DNA of 64,000 nt from Biscogniauxia marginata (taxonomy: Eukaryota > Ascomycota > Sordariomycetes > Xylariales > Xylariaceae), in assembly GCA_022695795.1 (NCBI GenBank), contig MU404087.1, positions 186,001-250,000 on the forward strand, written 5' to 3'. Every line of letters starts with the position of its first letter. The first letter of the stretch is position 1. Below are positions 43,684 through 56,987 of this stretch, in pieces. The translations under genes were made by a program, and so were the position numbers. The notes under the pieces are model-generated. The model was not told where the DNA came from. It searched no databases and saw nothing but the letters and a program-made list of their open reading frames with translations.

Positions 43684-46600
43684 GATGACCGGCTTAGCAG
43701 CGCGCGGACTCGAACGAGTCGCGACGCCGTGGACGTCGTGTCCTCACTAACGATGTATCCAAGTCGGCTCTGGTCGTCCTGCGCTCAAAGACGACGAGAT
43801 AATCGTTGGTTGAGAAGATGGAGGCTAGGGTGAACGGAGAACGGCGGCGACGACATGTAGTGCGATTGTATCGCGTCTCTCCAATTGATGCCGGCGAGGG
43901 TTTATCGCTCGGTCGAGGCGACGGGTGGTTGTCATTCACGTCGACGTGGATGGTATTTACTCGGGAAATTCGGGCGATCTCGTCTATCAATCGGCGTTGC
44001 TCGCTGCCTTGCTAGAAACGAATGACTAGAGGCCGAGGAATTCGAATTCGAATTCGAAATCGTGGGAATGAGATGAGTCGAAGGGAAAAGGTGGCGGGTG
44101 GATGACGCTGGCTCGGTGGCAGTGCCAGTCTTGCTCGACGATGCAAGCGAGTGATGCAGGTCGACTTGGGGGAACTAAAGCTGGTAGCGGAGAGAGTTAT
44201 CCGCAAAGGTGTTGGGGGAGGGTGCGAATGAGCATAGAGTTGCAAGAGAGTTGCAGGCACGGGCAGATGTGGATTGGGCAAAGGGGTCTGGAACCTTTGC
44301 AGGCTTTCGGGTAGGTATAGTGTACATGACTGCGTACATGCTTCCGGCGTGAGATAAGCACCTCTGGAGGCATCTGTGCGGGTATCTGTGCAGGTATCTG
44401 TGCAGGTACCTGTGGGTATCCCTCGCGCCTGCGACCTCCCTGTAAGAAAGGGTGGCTTAGCACATTCCACTCTGCACCTGCACACATTCAACGTTTGGAT
44501 AGTGGGTACCCGGGTACCCGACCTTGAACGCTGATAGGGAAGTTGGATTGTATTGGAGAATATTAGAAGTACCTAATCCATTGTATGTAGGTACTCGCAC
44601 AAATCTCCTCGGTTTCTATCTGTGCCTACCTACACCTATTAAAGGTTGTAAGCAGGTAGTGTATCAAACTTAAACGAGAGATATAAATGGTGCATACTCC
44701 GTATATATATACCTAGGTATGCATAGGTACATGTGACCTAAGACCAACACATCCGCGCATGCAGTTAGTTACTTGCCGAATAGTATCATCTGCGTATACG
44801 ACATTGGGCCCGGTGACCGAAGAATGGCCTCGACCGCGCACTGAGGTCCGGAGATCCAGTAGATACCTATATGTATTGTGCTTCCAAATGCTGCATGTAC
44901 CGGTTGGTACCTTTCACACCATACGTGCCCACAGTGCTGCATAAGTTCGGTGCAACGTTCTAATGAAGTCTAATGCTAATCTACGAGGAGCACTATCATC
45001 AGAAACGCAATCCTGGCCAGGGTAAATTACCTTATTTATACCGTCTCTGTCCTTGTTCTGTTTAGGTATATATTAGCAGAAACAATGCAAAGTTTAGCAT
45101 TGATAACGGCTGATTAACCCAAGGTTTTCAACACCACATACCTACTTGCACTGCTGAGGGCATCAAAGTCTCGGGGAGAACGGCCGGTCAGTGCTGCTGT
45201 GGCTGTCGTGTTGCCGGTGGTAAACTGAGAAGTCCGAAGCGATTTTGATGCACTCTCCCATATTACTTACACGTCCATACTTAGTTCCATGATCCTTACT
45301 ATCTAGTGCCTACGCAATACGCACGCCTTTCTATAGTGTACAGCTTCGCCGGGTTACAGTACAAATACAGGTTAGCTATGTCTCGTCCTTGCCTCTCGCT
45401 TAGTTCAGTCCTGACCGATTCCTGCCCAACAATGGATACTGACTGTATCAGGCCAGGCTAAATCTACATATCTACCTACTTGTCCTGCATCACTCCCACA
45501 TACAATAGTTAAATTAATAGACGCAGATAGTTACGAATCTAGACTGTGCAGCATTATATAGCGCTCACCGGCCGGGATGGTGCTAGATCATGTTGAAGTT
45601 CAGTTTGCTTGAAGTCGGGCGTCATAAATTCATGTTAGTCACGACATTACCTAGGCTTCTATATTCTGGAACTGCCCAAAAAAGAAGGTCACCGTGAGCA
45701 TCACGACTGAAAAACTACGATCGATTCTAGGGCAGATTTGCTTTTCATCAGTACATAGCAGGTCACACACTCCGCCAATGATAGGCAATGCCTCTTCGTT
45801 CAGAGTGTCACCACTCGGAATACACGTAGCAAAAAGGTAACACGAGCTGTCTACATTGTATCTGGCTTCTTTGCCAAGGCGTGAGTTTCAACTTCGAAGA
45901 ATCTTTCCCGACGCTGAGTTGCGTGGTATGTTTGGTTCAATCACGGCCCGTCTGAGGCTTATTTCATTCACAGGGGGCTCGACTTGGTCACATATATCGG
46001 GGTTTTAGATCTTGGTACAGAAGCGTTAGTTTCAGCCGCTATCGACTCCAAAGTAGCACCCATTGTGAGGACTAGCTACATGTGTATGTATGGACTACCC
46101 ATCGACACATCAAGCCCTCCGGGCACCAAGGATAGGTAAACGGACATCGTGTTAGAGATCTACGCTTGGTATGGTCTAAAATAGCTTTCTCAGGGGTGCT
46201 CCCTGCGTGGAACGCGCTTAGCCCTTCTCTTGTAATATTTCGCTACGGAACTGTACGCTTTACACTTATATAGTGATAATTACAGGAATAATTTCAAGAG
46301 AGTTCCAGGTTTAAAGTCTTCCGCCTCTTAGAGACTACGTTTTTATTGTACTATGCATAGGCACCTGTATAGGAATAGATTCCGTTTACTTAGATACGCT
46401 TAGCTAACCGCCGAGGTAGATGAGGGTTGTAGATGGTATGGACTACGAGTCTATAAGCCCAACGTTGTTATGGTTCGTTCACGCATCAAACCATTCTCGA
46501 GATCATGTCTTATAACGATTGATCATATCCCCATGGGCCCTTGTGCTCGATCAACATGGTTGCTATTTTCTCATAGTGGTTTGTATCATAATAAGCAAGC

Positions 46601-48115
46601 ATACGGTGTCGCATAATGTCTGAAGACAGGGAACGCAGTTGCAATTTAGGGATGGACATTAGGTATTTCCCCGGCATCGGCTCACTCTATTATATTAACG
46701 ATGACGAATCCAGACAATTGACCGGGTAATTGGCAACACTCCACACTCCTTATGTAGTGGTGAAATGTGCGCTAGACGTAGAACTCTAGCTGCAACTGCG
46801 GCAGCTGAAGCTGAAGTAATGAATGATATTTCTAAGCGCTGTCGCCGCACAAAAGAGACTCGGCGATGCCTTCCGGTCTTCGCATTGGTGCAAGCCGAAG
46901 CCAGTGGCTGCGAAGTGTGAAACGATATGGAGTATACAAACTGCTAATCAAGTGAGACCGCTCCAGAAGTGAGCGCTTACAAAGCAACTCAAGGTCGAGG
47001 TTTCGCCTATCGTGGAGATCGCTTGGGTACGCTAGAACCGCAGCGCGTCACCGGGTGTTTCCTGCGGACAAATAGGGCTTTGGTTTTCTTCGAAGAGGCC
47101 CTGGGGCGTGCTCCAGTTCGTGACGAGATATAAATGGGGAAGCGGTAGGAAGAAGGTGCCTCGGCTAGGAAAATATGCAAGTCATCGTCCTCTTACGTTG
47201 GAGAATGCTGATCAAACAGACGATTTGTGTATAAGTGGGGTGGCTTCATTGTCGCAGAAAGCCCTGTCATTGTAACGCAAGCATCAATTCTGATCATCCC
47301 AAACAACAGCCGGGTTGGCTCAGGATTAGCAGGGACGGCATTTGAGCAAGCCTTTTGTGGGTATTAAAAACACAGTCCAATGGTTTTTAGAATACTTATG
47401 ATTAAAATACCCAGGCACCTTCGACTCACATCATCTAAATGGTCGTTCATCAAGGTAGTATAGTGAGAAGAATCTATTAACGACGGGAGTACCCTTCCCG
47501 CTACACGATCCCGTATATTTTGATTCTCAAATGCTGATATGCAGACTAAAATGAGTTGGGTTTATCGACAGCTGCCGCATTGAGGAACTGTCCTCGTGTG
47601 TAAAAGAGAAAGACGGGGGAACTCCCCTTAAGTGGACAAGCTAGTGTCTGTCAATGGAGCGTAACTCTTGAAGCCTGAAATGATTCGAAAGAAAATAAAT
47701 TCGATACCAGAATTAGTGAAAAAAGAAAAGGGGAGAGAGAGATACCTACCTAAGGTACCTAACGGAAGTGAATCACCGTCTCGAATCGGCCCCGAAACCC
47801 CAATCGGGCCAACACGGTGCCGACTGGCTCGGGGCTGGCGGCGATAAGGATGCGATAAGTCACCGAGGATAGTCTAGATCCGGTAAAATAATCGTCATCG
47901 ACCCCATCCCTTTAAAAGCGCCTCTTTTTTTCTTTTCTTTCAGCTGACACAATTGAACAACTTACCTGCCTTACTTTACTTTGATACTTACCTTCGTAGC
48001 ACCGTATCCTGAACTGAATTTTCTCAGGAGGGCGGAAGCTTTGTCTTCCACCTCCAAGGTCTAGTGTTGTGCGCCGTGTTGCGGTAGAAGCAGAAGAAAA
48101 AAAAGCCAACAAGAG
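43684..48115. other. Long gene-free interval
   Basis: A 4.4-kb stretch. 43684–44520 is the palI upstream region; it holds an (AATTCG)3 repeat (44039–44057), a 12-base tandem ATCTGTGCAGGT-type repeat (44372–44420) and a 16-base palindrome made of two GGGTACCC units (44504–44519). From about 44945 to 47911 no frame of 60 codons is open on either strand, which is striking for 3 kb of non-AT-extreme DNA. TACCTAGGTA-type motifs recur. The end is the promoter of the UbiB-family gene. Confidence 0.6.
44504..44519. repeat. Double GGGTACCC palindrome
   Basis: Two adjacent 8-base palindromes form a perfect 16-base palindrome about 820 bases upstream of the palI start. Confidence 0.8.
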
Positions 48116-50282
48116 ATGTTTCGTGCACGGATAGCAGGACTCGGCAGTGGTGCCCGCCAGGCTTCCTCGTCATCGCCATCACCATGGAGAACCAGCGGCG
48201 GCGCAGCAGCATCATTACCATCGTACAACGCCCATGCCTACTACCACCTCTGCGCTTGCTCCATCCGAACCCCCCCGGCGAAACCCACCATCTCCACCAC
48301 CCCCCGCCGGACCGTACGAACGCAGTCCCAATTCGAGCCGCTCCGCCCGCCCTCGCCCTCCTCCCTCGGCTCGCCCCGCAAGGCGCGCGAGTACCGGCAC
48401 ACGCGGCGGTGGGGACGGCGCTTGGCGATCGTCGGCGTAGTCGTCGGCACGGTGTATGTGGTCGATAGGCAGGCGTTCGCTTCGGCGGCGGGGCGGTCGT
48501 TGCGCACGTTCGGGGTCGGACTGCTGGTGGCGCTAGACTATAAGATCAACTTCCGCGCCGAGCCATGGATAGGCGGGACGATAGAGGACCTGCACCGGCG
48601 CAGCGCCGAGCGGCTGTTCAGCCTGCTGCACGCGAACGGCGGGCTGTACCTCAAGATCGGCCAGGCCATCGCCATGCAGAGCGCCATACTGCCAGCCCAA
48701 TTCCAGAAAATGTTTGCCCGCATGTTCGATGACGCCCCGCAGGACGACTGGGTCCAGATCGAGAAGGTTATACGTCGCGATTATGGCGGGAGAAGCGCCG
48801 AGGATGTCTTCGGTGTGAGCTTCGTGGGAGAGGAAGGAAAGGGCCTCATGGAACGCAGGGCGAGGGCGAGCGCGTCCGTGGCGCAGGTGCACTGGGCGAG
48901 GCTACCGGACGGGAGGGAGGTCGCGATCAAAATTCAGAAGCCCGAGATTGCCAAACAAGTCGGTTGGGATCTCTGGGCTTTCAGGTGAGGTCGATCAGCT
49001 CATCTTCCCCCGGCCCTAGTCTCTCGCAAAAATTCAAGGGATAGCTAACAACTGCGACAGGACCGTCATGCGCATTTACACATGGTGGTTCGACCTGCCG
49101 CTGTACGGCCTAGTGCCTTTCATCACCGAGCGGCTCCAGCTCGAGACCGACTTCGAGTGCGAGGCGCAGAATTCCGAGGTGATGCGGAAGCTCGTTAACT
49201 CGGAACCGAGCTTGAAAGGGAGAGTCTACGTCCCCCAGGTCTACCCTGAGTTTACGACGAAGCGGATACTTGTTACCGAATGGATAGAAGGCGTCCGGCT
49301 TTGGGACAAGGAGGCCACGACCGGTCGATGGTATGGGGGTAACGGCAACGGCTCTGCCGGCGTCCACGGCGCCAAGCTAGAATTCAGCAAGGAGGACCTA
49401 GAAGCCGCCCGCCGGAAGCTACGGGAGAATCCGCTAACTGACAGGCTAAAACCAGACCGGGAGAACTGGAAAGGTAGAAACGGCAAAGGCGGGCTCGGCC
49501 TGACAACCAAGGAGGTGATGACTACGATGGTCGATCTGTTCTCGGCCCAGATCTTCAAATGGGGAGTCATTCATTGTGATCCCCATCCGGGTAATATCTT
49601 TATCCGACGACTACCGTCGGGTAAGGCCGAATTGGTCCTCATCGACCACGGCCTCTACGTCTACATGACGTCCAAATTTCGACACCAGTACAGCCTATTC
49701 TGGAAATCACTCATGACGTTCGACAACGAGACGATCGCGGAAATCACGAGGGAATGGGGTATCAGATCGCCGGACTTGTTCGCCAGCGCAACGCTCATGC
49801 GCCCTTACGAGGGCGGCGACAGCTTCACCAGGGATCAGCTCATGAGGGAACTACCAGGGGCGACACCGGCGGAGCGACAATATGCGGCCCAGCAACGGAT
49901 GAGACAAGGCATTCGTGAAATTCTAGCGGACGAGGACAAATGGCCGCAGGAGCTCATCTTCATCGGCCGTAACATGCGCATCGTCCAGGGAAACAACCAG
50001 TTCATGGGCTCGCCGGTGAACCGGGTCAAGATGATGGGCAACTGGGCGAGCCTGAGTCTGATCCAGGACCCGGACCTGCCATTTAGGGAGCGCCTCGCGA
50101 ACGCGTGGCGCCACCTGCTCTTCAAGACGGTGCTGCTAGCCACGGACGTGGTGTTCTACAGCTTCAAGATCCGCCAGTGGCTCGGCTGGGAAGGCAGCAT
50201 GGAGGACGAGGTCGAGGCCCGGATGAAGGTCATGGCTAAGGACTTCGGTGTCGAGCTGCAGCACGAGGTCTTCGAAGGCTGA
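48116..50282 (+). CDS. UbiB/ADCK-family atypical kinase, mitochondrial (Mcp2/Cqd2-like)
   Basis: ABC1/UbiB protein-kinase-like family; related yeast proteins sit in the mitochondrial inner membrane and influence coenzyme Q distribution and lipid balance. Exons 48116–48984 and 49061–50282 join in phase 2 across a 76-base intron with a CTAAC branch, giving 696 residues. The N-terminal 95 residues are Arg/Ser/Pro-rich like a presequence, followed by a hydrophobic segment (LAIVGVVVGTVYVV). Family motifs: KxGQ (GGLYLKIGQ, about 175–183), the Ala-rich loop and strand (ASVAQVH, then VAIKIQKP, about 255–275), catalytic HCDPHPGNIF (about 460) and DHG in place of DFG (LIDHGL, about 484). A family-atypical Gly/Asn-rich insert sits near residue 385. 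Best fit is the ADCK1/Mcp2 branch, assigned by general resemblance. Confidence 0.88.
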
Positions 50283-53200
50283 AATAAGAGACACAGAAGA
50301 AGAAAAGGGAGGTGAGAGAAGTAGGTCATAATATACAAAAGGTATACAGAGAAGAAAAATAATACCTCCGTGTAGAAAAATTCCTATAGACGGGTAGGTT
50401 AGACGGGTGTAAGCCTTGGAACCGGTAGAACGGGAGCGCCAGATCGGAGTCGGACTGGCGATTGTTTGTATAATAATACGTATCTACATACGGAACCTTA
50501 CCTAGGTAACTTTACATAGGGGGTGTGTAGAGACCCCCGTGATGTATTCATGTACGCATATACACATGTACACATACGTTCATGCCACCCTATGTTGTAC
50601 GATAGAATAGGAGTACATTAATACCAAACATATGATAACCGCTAGCAGATATTTACTGGTACCTTATATGTGCCTGGATGTCCATTAACAAATAGTATAT
50701 ATATATATATAGGGCAGTATGGGGGCGTGTATGAGGTACGACCACCTTATGTAGTAGTACGGCTGAAATGATTGTATGATAAATAAGTCGGCGTCGGACA
50801 TGAAACGAGGCGCCTGCCGGGTCGCAAATAACGTCCAAGAAGCAATTTTCCTAACTTAACCTGTCAATCTAACTTCATGCACCTACTTTATTGATTGGCC
50901 GATTCGACGCCTCGTAGTCAGTACGACCCGACGTCGAATTTATCTAGTACATACCTACATAACATAACTTGAAGGATCGCCCATCTTCACGAATCGCGGA
51001 ACTTTCCTTTCCCTGCCTTCCTTCAGTTGAAGTCCTTGCTCCCCCCCAATCTTGCGCGCCGAGGCCTGTCATTGGATACATACATCTACACTAGGTTAGT
51101 GTCGAGTAATCATGTTAAATGGGGGGGAGCAGTTCGTGTGTATGTACCTATGTATGAATGTATGTATGTATGTAGAGTAGGTATATAAAAATAAGCTAGT
51201 TTAGCTTACTAGTTCACGTATGCATGCATGCATGTAGATCTTCCTTTGCTTTCTGCCCTTTTTTCTTTTCTTCTTCTGCTTCTTTTCTGCTTCCTTTTTG
51301 TCAAATCGTTAATCGTTTCAAATGACAAGCATTAACCCGGGCCCCTAGTGTAAGTGAAACAATACAGGACATGGGCTGCCCCTCCCCCTATTTATATATA
51401 TTTTATTAGGTTGGGTTATATGTTGAGCTTGTAAGTAGTATAAATGGATGGATGAGTGGATAGTTAGCGGTGGTGGTGTGTCCTTATAGTATTACTACTA
51501 TAGCAAATTGAAATTGGTAGCGGATAACCTGGGTAGGTAGGTATAAAGCACGTGTTATCGGATACACGAATGCTTGACCCGGGTTGAGGAACTTAGGAAA
51601 AGATAAAGAGAACTGCCTAAGAGATAATAATAACAAAACATGGCTTTTCGTTATCTTGTCGTAACGTGACACGCGAGGCGGTACGGAGTACAGAGATTGT
51701 ACCGAGTTACTTAACCCCGCCGAGTTTAACGTATCTACGATGTAAGGTAGCTGCTAAAGTTTATTAGAAGTCTTGTTCTGTGTTGCTGTTCGCCTAGACT
51801 AGAGCCCTGGTCCACTTAGATACGTACACTTACAAGGTTGGCCGTAGCGCGGACAGGGGGGGGGGATCTTGCCGCCTCGCCCACATTCCTGAGCAAGAGC
51901 CCAAAGGGGAAAAAGCTAGCCTAGTGGGTTTCGACGAACGGCCTGTAATTTTAAAGGGGCGCTCCAGTTTCCCCGGCTCTGGCCCAGTGATTGGCGAAAG
52001 CCGGTATTGAAGTGGCATGTCGTGCTGCTAACAATTGCAGAATGGGATCCTTATTATCTTGCCTAGCTAGTAGTTACATAATTGGACATAGCTGTAGTTG
52101 TCGAGAAGAAGAAGTCCAGCGGGCATGGATTGATTAGATATTTAGGTTTTGGGGGAATGTCGTATGGGGTTCGAAGAGAAAGCGCCACATCCATGCATAG
52201 AAACGAACCGGTACCGAACGTCATTAGGTAAGTTGGTACCTAGAGATTTCGCAATGCAGCGGCAACGTGCGCACTCGTACAGGCCGGCAGCCACCTTCAG
52301 CTGTCTTGTCTTACCTACAAGTCGGGAGATGTTTTCTGTAGGTTAGTGGAGACTCTCTCGAGGTGCGAACGAGGCCAAGCAACTGGGACTAAGCCGATCT
52401 TGGACCTCACCACTCGCTGCACGATCCCTTTTTTGGCCCAGAGGTCCGTCTAAGATTAGTACCAACGATTCGACATCTCATCTCGTCTAGTCCAAAGTCC
52501 TTGTTCGGGTCCTGTCTTTTCTGTTTCTTTTTCCTGTTTTTCCAAGCAGTTGTTTCGCTTCGAATTGGTGACTCGAGGAAGATTCACACCCTTCCGTTTC
52601 CTTCGCTTTTTCTATTATTCTTCCTCCAAGCCACCGGGCGCGTGGTTTTAGTACATCAGAAACGTCTAGCTAGAGGATTTCTTATGCGCCGACGCTCGCT
52701 ACCGAAAATACGCACGCCATAAATCCCCCTCCGACCTTGGATAGTTTCTTGCCCCGTAGGGATTTCAGGACCCTTAATACATGCTACGTCTGCAGAATAT
52801 CTACAGAACATCCACAGAACATCTAAGACCTATCGACCTATCGACCTCGATCTCTGTCTCTCGCTCGCTTACAACCCATCGCCGGCACGACACGATCGCT
52901 CAGATTCCAATTGCGTCTCTCTCACAAGGTGGGTTAGAAGTTTTCTCTCTTTATAAAGCTGCGTTTATTGCGCGGCGCGTGGCATACCCGCAACTAGTGT
53001 AAACCCAGCCAGGACCACCTTCTGGCTTCTCGTTGGCGATAATCTAGTGTAGTTGCGCATCATGTTGCGCAACTGTGCAGGAAATCAAGGGGACAGCTTT
53101 CCATTGGCCTGATAGCGTTACCCCCAATACCCACGATCTGCCCACGACTGGCCCATCACCGCCCACTTTCACCTTGGGGGGGACGCACGCGCGGGAGAGA

Positions 53201-53935
53201 GGGGCGCTTGAAGTTATTAGTGATGGTTTGCGGTCGTGCGACTACGCGGCAGGAATACATTTGAGCTGAGCTAACGTTTTACACCCTCCAGCGACGTCCT
53301 AGTGCGCCCAAGTGTACCCAAGTGTAGCGTCGATCCGTTGGCCGTTTTACTGGCGCCGTTCTTCATTGAACTTTGCGTTTACCCGTCATCCGGAAGCAGC
53401 ATCCAACAACTAAACGCCGGGGTTCTTGAATACTTGACAAGAAACCCAATTTCTAAGGTACCTATCTACCATCTTCCAACAAGATTTCCACAGCGACCGA
53501 CCGCACCCGAACAAAAAACCCCACCTGCCACCTCCCAAAACTTACGTATACACACACACACACACACATTCTCTCTCTCCCTCCCTCTCTCATATACTAC
53601 CTACCTACACCCCCCCTCATCTCGCTACGGGAAGAAGCCGTTGGCGAATCAAGTACAAAGGATATCCCAACGTTGTAGTTTGGACCTTCTTCCATACAAC
53701 ACACTCGAAAACCTTTTTTCCAATTTACGTTTTACGTCTTACGTTTTGCCGCCTACAACATCGTTTACCATCGCCTCCATTTCGTCATAGTTTCCCCAAG
53801 CAGCGCTTCCTGACCAACCTTTCGCCCACACGCCTTCATTCGTCTACCCATCGTCTACCCGTCGTCGCGCCCACCCAAGCGCAACTGCTGACCCCGATTT
53901 AACCTTTAGTTCATGCTTGCGCGGATCAAAAGATA
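50283..53935. other. Intergenic between UbiB-family gene and septin gene
   Basis: A 3.65-kb stretch without a supported gene. It has many microsatellites: AT (50696–50711), GTAT (51151–51173), GCAT (51222–51236), CA then CT (53550–53592). TACCTAGGTA-type motifs appear near 50500, 51525 and 53460. The right end, pyrimidine-rich from about 53500, is probably the septin promoter and leader. Confidence 0.6.
53550..53592. repeat. (CA)n–(CT)n compound microsatellite
   Basis: About nine CA units followed directly by a C/T run, about 340 bases before the septin start codon. Confidence 0.85.
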
Positions 53936-55614
53936 ATGAGCCAACCGCCTCGCCGATCTAGCTTCGGGATGTTGCTTCGACGTAGTAAATCCGGCGATCT
54001 GGGGAAAGGGGGAAGGAAGGGGTCGCATAAAGAACTCCAGAAGGAGGCCGTCCCCAAGAATCCTCCTCGCCTGCCCGACCTCTACAATGGTGCGAGACCC
54101 CAACCACTACAGAGCTTTGAAGGCGACGACCGTCCCGACTCTTTCGCCATTGTCTCTGGCACAGCCGACCACTCATTTCATCACTACCCTCCGCGTGCTT
54201 CCATCGAACCCGGACGTCCATCCATGTCCTCTGTCGCCAGCCCGCCCGTTCCGCCAGTTCCCAACGGCACTTGGGTTGATCCCTACGCCCGCACCGAAAG
54301 CATGACGCACCGTGGCCGGTACAGCTATGCGAGCAGCGCTATCAGCACCATCAACAGCCCTAGAAGGGTTCGTCGAAGAAAGGATCCCACTCCTTTCAAG
54401 TACATCATCCCTTCCCCACTCGTTCTCTATCTCTTATTTCTATTTCTCAGAGCACGTACTAACCACGGTTCTGCAGCGTCCTGATTGTTGGTACTCGTGG
54501 CTCGGGAAAGACATCGTTCCTCGAATTTCTCAAGACATCCCTTGCTCTGCCGGCTAAGAAACGATCTCAACGCTCGACCGAGATCGAACAAGAAGTCGCC
54601 AGCACAGTTACTCCTTCGGGCAACTTTATACCACATTACCTCGAGAGTGAGGTTGATGGCGAGCGCATGGGACTGACCATCTGGGACTCGGAGGGCCTCG
54701 AGAAGAACGTAGTAGATCTCCAATTGCGAGAGATGGCTGCCTTCTTGGAAAGCAAATTCGAGGAGACGTTTGCTGAAGAAATGAAGGTGGTTCGATCACC
54801 GGGCGTCCAGGACACGCACATTCACGCAGTTTTCCTCATCCTTGACCCCGCACGCCTCGACCGAAACATTGCTGCCGCCAATGCCGCCAATGCCAATGGG
54901 CACGGTGGAAAGTATCCACACGACCTCGGTCGGATTATCGGCAGCCTAGATGAGGACCTTGATCTTCAGGTCATGCGCACCCTCCAAGGCAAGACGACGG
55001 TGATCCCGGTCATCTCGAAGGCCGACACCATTACCACCGCTCACATGGCAGTCCTCAAGAAGACCGTCTGGTCCAGCTTTAAGAAGGCGAATTTCGACCC
55101 TCTAGAGGCCTTGGGCCTAGATGAGGACGATGTCACCTCCAATTCTAGCAGGATCGACGAGGCCGGCGAAGAGGAGGACGAAGAGGCAGTAGCGTCTGAC
55201 GCAGACGAGAAGGAAGAGAAGCCCGATGATGCCGAGGCCGGGAGTAAGGATGGTGCGAATCTCGGAGGCGCGGAAAGCCCTTCTCAAGGTCGAACATCCC
55301 CGGGCTCGAAACGGAGGTCCAATAACTCAGCCCGTCAGCCTAAGTCATCCGAGGGAGAAGCTAATGACGAAATCCCCTTCATTCCCATGTCTATCATCAG
55401 CCCCGACATCTACGAGCCTGGTGTCATTGGCCGCAAGTTCCCCTGGGGTTTTGCAAATCCATATGACGAGGATCACTGTGACTTCACCAAGCTAAAGGAG
55501 GCCGTGTTTAGTGAGTGGCGTGGCGAGTTGCGCGAGGTCAGCAGGGAACACTGGTACGAGGGCTGGAGAACCAGCCGTCTCAAGCACCGAGACAATCCAG
55601 CTCGACTTCGATGA
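53936..55614 (+). CDS. Septin, AspE-like (filamentous-fungal group)
   Basis: GTP-binding cytoskeletal protein that forms filaments and rings at septa and hyphal sites. Exons 53936–54399 and 54477–55614 join in phase 2 over a 77-base intron, giving 533 residues. A basic, Ser/Pro-rich N-terminus (about 150 residues) precedes the GTPase domain: G1 GTRGSGKTS (about 160–168), G3 WDSEG (about 224), G4 SKAD (about 335). An acidic, low-complexity insert (EEEDEEAVASDADEKEE) occupies about 365–450. The septin unique element follows: FPWGFANPYDEDHCDFTKL and VFSEWRGELREVSREHWYE. There is no C-terminal coiled coil, and the protein ends soon after RTSRLKHRD. Lack of coiled coil, the insert and divergent G motifs point to the AspE group instead of the Cdc3/10/11/12 orthologues; group assignment is inference. 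Confidence 0.87.
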
Positions 55615-56647
55615 AGAAGAGGGTCGGAAGATGGCCTGGCGTCCCCCTAGTTAGATGAAACGTTTATTCCGCATGTCTAGCGAAGTTTTTCCTTTTAGTT
55701 CACTTTTGCTTTGCGGTCGCCGCAACAATACCCCCTCGACTAACCCCGTTTACTTTTCCTCCTGTCTTACATGTTTCACATGTACCACTTTTTTTTCATT
55801 TTCCTCTCCCGGCGAACGTACAAAAGGAGGCGATACTCCACAAAGCATCAAGGTCTGGGCTCGGATTATTACACAAACAAAACCTTTCTTCCTCTGGGGC
55901 TTGATCGGCTACATCATTTCTGACGAACTGGGTTTTCTCTTAAGGATCCCTCCTCCCCTGTTTCTTGTTTTTCTTTCTTTTTCTAATGACACTGAGTGTA
56001 TCTACCAAGCTGTTATTTTCTTCCTTTTCTTTCCCGTTCGTGTGTATTATGAGGTATTGTCAGGAGAAGAAAGGGTATGTGATTGATTAGTCGGTGTTGG
56101 ACGAATTAACTACCAGACCCCGGAAGGAGGTTCTTTATTTTTCTTTTTCTTTTTTTCCCGTTGTTTACCACTCGCGACTCCGGTCTGCTGGCCTCACGCG
56201 ACAGGTGAGGAAGGGGGAACTAAAATCAGGGATTGATTATCAAAAGGGAAAACAAAAAGCAGAAAAGAAAAAAGAAACGAACATACTTGGAATCAAAGTT
56301 CTACTTCTTTCTTACAAAAGACTTCTCACCTTAGCTTTTCAATGCTTCGTGTTCGTGACTCCCGATGTTTTAACAAGTTGAAAGCCTAAAGTGTACATGT
56401 GAATGAATGACCTCATTATGCTCTTCCCGCCCGCTCGTCGCTACATAACTGATATACCGAACTCTGAGACGCGAGATATAGGTTGCATAAAACGATATCG
56501 TACTTAATAAGGGAATGGGAATGTTTAAGAGGGGGGGGGAGGTCTGGTGTACTGAAATATAAAATCTCGATTCAGAAAAATAGAGCAGTCAGACTGGCCA
56601 GTCGAATATTGCGGGAAAGAAAAAAAAAGCCATATAAAAGGAGAAGT

Positions 56648-56650
56648 TGT

Positions 56651-56678
<28 letters not shown>
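56648..56678. repeat. (GT)n microsatellite
   Basis: About fifteen consecutive GT units. Confidence 0.9.
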
Positions 56679-56682
<4 letters not shown>

Positions 56683-56930
56683 AAGTTTAATACTACGCGT
56701 CCTCGGCTTTAACTTCACAGGTAATAAGCAGGAAATATATCAGAAGAAACCCCAAGAATGAGCGCTAGGTTCTATCGTAGGAGAGAGAGGGGGAGGGAGA
56801 ATTGGGGATCCTTTTTCTTTTTTTTTCTTTTTTCTTAAAATCTCTGGTGTTTACATTTGAGGTCCTATTCTCTCCTCAACCTTTTCCCGTATCGTCTCTT
56901 GCATGTTTTGTAGACAACAATACTTACATA

Positions 56931-56939
56931 CATATATAT

Positions 56940-56970
<31 letters not shown>

Positions 56971-56987
56971 CACACACGCACACATTT
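56931..56987. repeat. (CATATA)n / (CA)n microsatellite
   Basis: TA run, five CATATA-type units, then a CA run, over about 57 bases. Confidence 0.85.

Noticed and set aside
55655..56086. A 143-codon gene after the septin gene
   Set aside because: Phe/Ser-rich translation of T-rich DNA directly behind the septin stop, best seen as 3′-untranslated sequence.
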